Below, in pieces: positions 32,895-33,582 of a stretch of 33,582 bases of DNA; position 1 is the first letter of the stretch, and each line of letters begins with the position of its first letter. The notes below the pieces were generated by a model. It was not told the DNA's origin and did not search any database. It saw nothing but the letters and a program-made list of their open reading frames with translations. The position numbers and the translations under genes were made by a program. This DNA is from Alistipes sp. (GTDB lineage Bacteria > Bacteroidota > Bacteroidia > Bacteroidales > Rikenellaceae). The stretch covers positions 1 to 33,582 of the forward strand of contig JAFTNV010000023.1 in NCBI GenBank assembly GCA_017451685.1, read 5' to 3'.

Positions 32895-33422
32895 ATGAAG
32901 AGTATTAAGATATGGTCGCTTATCGCGATGTTGTTTATCGGCATGGTAGGCTGCGAGCCCATAGATGATAACAAGAATCCTAATGATAACCCCAGCGATA
33001 ACCCGAACGATAACCCCAATGATAACCCTAACGATAACCCCGGAGGTGTTAATAACGACGGTGTCATTGGCGAGTGGGTGCTGGTGTCGTGGAGCGAGGA
33101 TACACCTCCGTTCCATGTATACGTGGACTTCAACGATGATAACACGTTTGAGATGTACGAGCAGGTGTACTCACTTATGTATGAGTATGTTGCTGGTGTA
33201 TATCACATTGATGGCAACACCCTCTCGGGCAACTATCTCCATGGCGAGGATTGGAAGAGCAGCTATACCGTAGCCTTCTCGGAGAATGCCGAGGGCGTAT
33301 CTACGATGGAGCTTGTCGATGCCTCGGGCATCAAGAGCATCTACGAGGCTACGACCATCCCCGAGGATGTAAAGACCGAGGCTAAGGAGACACGTGCCAC
33401 TGGTGCGGAGCACTTCTTGTAG
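32895..33422 (+). CDS. Lipocalin-like lipoprotein, paralogue with N-terminal linker
   Basis: A 175-residue lipoprotein (lipobox GMVGC, C20) related to the gene at 29522: the signal peptide MKSIKIWSL, the beta domain (VIGEWVLVSW, FHVYVDFNDDNTFEMYEQ, AGVYHIDGNTLSGNYL) and the IYEATTIPEDVK segment all correspond. Here the low-complexity stretch (NPNDNPSDNPNDN, residues about 27-51) lies between the lipid anchor and the domain, whereas in the relative it lies after the domain. It ends in AEHFL against GVPFL in the relative. It directly follows the second S8 protease, so the pair is probably co-transcribed. Possible roles are protease inhibitor, maturation factor or substrate binder. None is shown by sequence. 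Confidence 0.72.
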   Translation: MKSIKIWSLIAMLFIGMVGCEPIDDNKNPNDNPSDNPNDNPNDNPNDNPGGVNNDGVIGEWVLVSWSEDTPPFHVYVDFNDDNTFEMYEQVYSLMYEYVAGVYHIDGNTLSGNYLHGEDWKSSYTVAFSENAEGVSTMELVDASGIKSIYEATTIPEDVKTEAKETRATGAEHFL

Positions 33423-33438
33423 TCGGGGATTGCAGATA

Positions 33439-33540
33439 ATGAAGAGAGTGAATAAAAAGTGTATTTTGTCGTTCTTTGTTGTGATAATGGCGCATCTACT
33501 TCCGCTAACGAATTATCTCGTCAATGGGCAGTACGCCTAA
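33439..33540 (+). CDS. Possible 33-residue small hydrophobic peptide
   Basis: An open frame starts with a basic segment (MKRVNKKC), then about 15 hydrophobic residues (ILSFFVVIMAHLLPL) and a short polar end, as in a signal peptide or small membrane protein. The second half is encoded by palindromic repeat copy C and ends at a TAA in the repeat's loop. It may be a true small protein, the remnant of a truncated lipoprotein, or chance. Confidence 0.2.
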   Translation: MKRVNKKCILSFFVVIMAHLLPLTNYLVNGQYA

Positions 33541-33582
33541 GTACAGCCCATCGCCTCGAAATTCGCCGAGCGTTGTATCTGC
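33488..33582 (+). repeat. Palindromic dispersed repeat, copy C (runs to the window edge)
   Basis: It has the left arm GCATCTACTTCCGCTAAC, the core GTCAATGGGC, the apical GTACGCCTAAGTAC, GCCCATCGCC, and the right arm GCCGAGCGTTGTATCTGC. ATGGGC (33524-33529) pairs with GCCCAT (33546-33551), and CGAATT (33509-33514) with AATTCG (33560-33565). The middle of the stem is less well paired than in copies A and B and there is no long T-run, so termination should be weaker. It follows the second lipocalin-like gene. Confidence 0.8.

Noticed and set aside
19182-33422. A standard polysaccharide utilisation locus.
   Set aside because: SusC and SusD alone do not show a glycan substrate, and no carbohydrate-active enzyme was found in the window.
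12736-33582. REP elements mobilised by a RAYT (Y1) transposase.
   Set aside because: No Y1 transposase gene lies in the window and the GTAG foot motif of REPs is not consistently placed. The possibility remains open at genome scale but is not supported here.

Overview
The window looks like a chromosomal segment from a Bacteroidales gut-type bacterium, probably close to Alistipes/Rikenellaceae. The evidence is a SusC/SusD pair, many Bacteroidetes-style lipoproteins (BACON, DUF4493, PCMD and fimbrillin-like domains), and promoters of the Bacteroidetes form TTG-N19-21-TAnnTTTG. The genus is an inference. No rRNA, tRNA, insertion sequence, phage gene or CRISPR array was seen.

Layout. (1) 27-2961: promoter, a leader hairpin, a MazG-like nucleotide pyrophosphohydrolase, a large BACON-type surface lipoprotein, and a terminator. 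(2) 3018-12835: a seven-gene operon encoding a fimbrillin-like lipoprotein, two DUF4493 lipoproteins, a DUF4493+PCMD fusion, two paralogous outer-membrane beta-barrels and a second PCMD lipoprotein. It ends in a palindromic repeat (copy A). This looks like one envelope or surface assembly of unknown function. (3) 12916-13625: a HAD phosphatase whose last codons and stop lie in a half copy of the same repeat (copy D). (4) 13711-15641, minus strand: a GGGtGRT-family protein and a NifU-like scaffold protein, a two-gene cassette that probably handles Fe-S clusters. Repeat copy B separates it from the HAD gene. (5) 15648-18933, minus strand: an Oar-like TonB-dependent receptor with its own promoter and a strong terminator. 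(6) 19182-30637, plus strand: a long, motif-rich leader, then SusC-like, SusD-like and large surface lipoprotein genes, a subtilisin-type (S8) lipoprotein protease and a lipocalin-like lipoprotein with a long GNEGT repeat. (7) 30723-33582: a second promoter, a second S8 protease, a second lipocalin-like lipoprotein, and repeat copy C at the window edge.

How the genes may work together. Regions 6 and 7 contain no recognisable glycoside hydrolase or polysaccharide lyase but two surface proteases. The SusCD system is therefore more likely to import peptides, with the S8 enzymes cutting protein at the cell surface. The protease/lipocalin-like pair occurs twice in tandem, which suggests the partner has a specific role such as inhibitor, chaperone, anchor or substrate receptor.

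The best candidates for something undescribed are: (a) a dispersed palindromic repeat of about 97-100 bp, in three full copies and one half copy, whose stem is conserved by compensatory changes and which always sits at gene 3' ends; (b) the duplicated S8/lipocalin-like cassette; (c) the fimbrillin/DUF4493/PCMD/double-barrel operon; and (d) leader RNA architecture, with stem-loops at or near the predicted 5' ends of three transcripts and four copies of TAAAACGAAA before susC.
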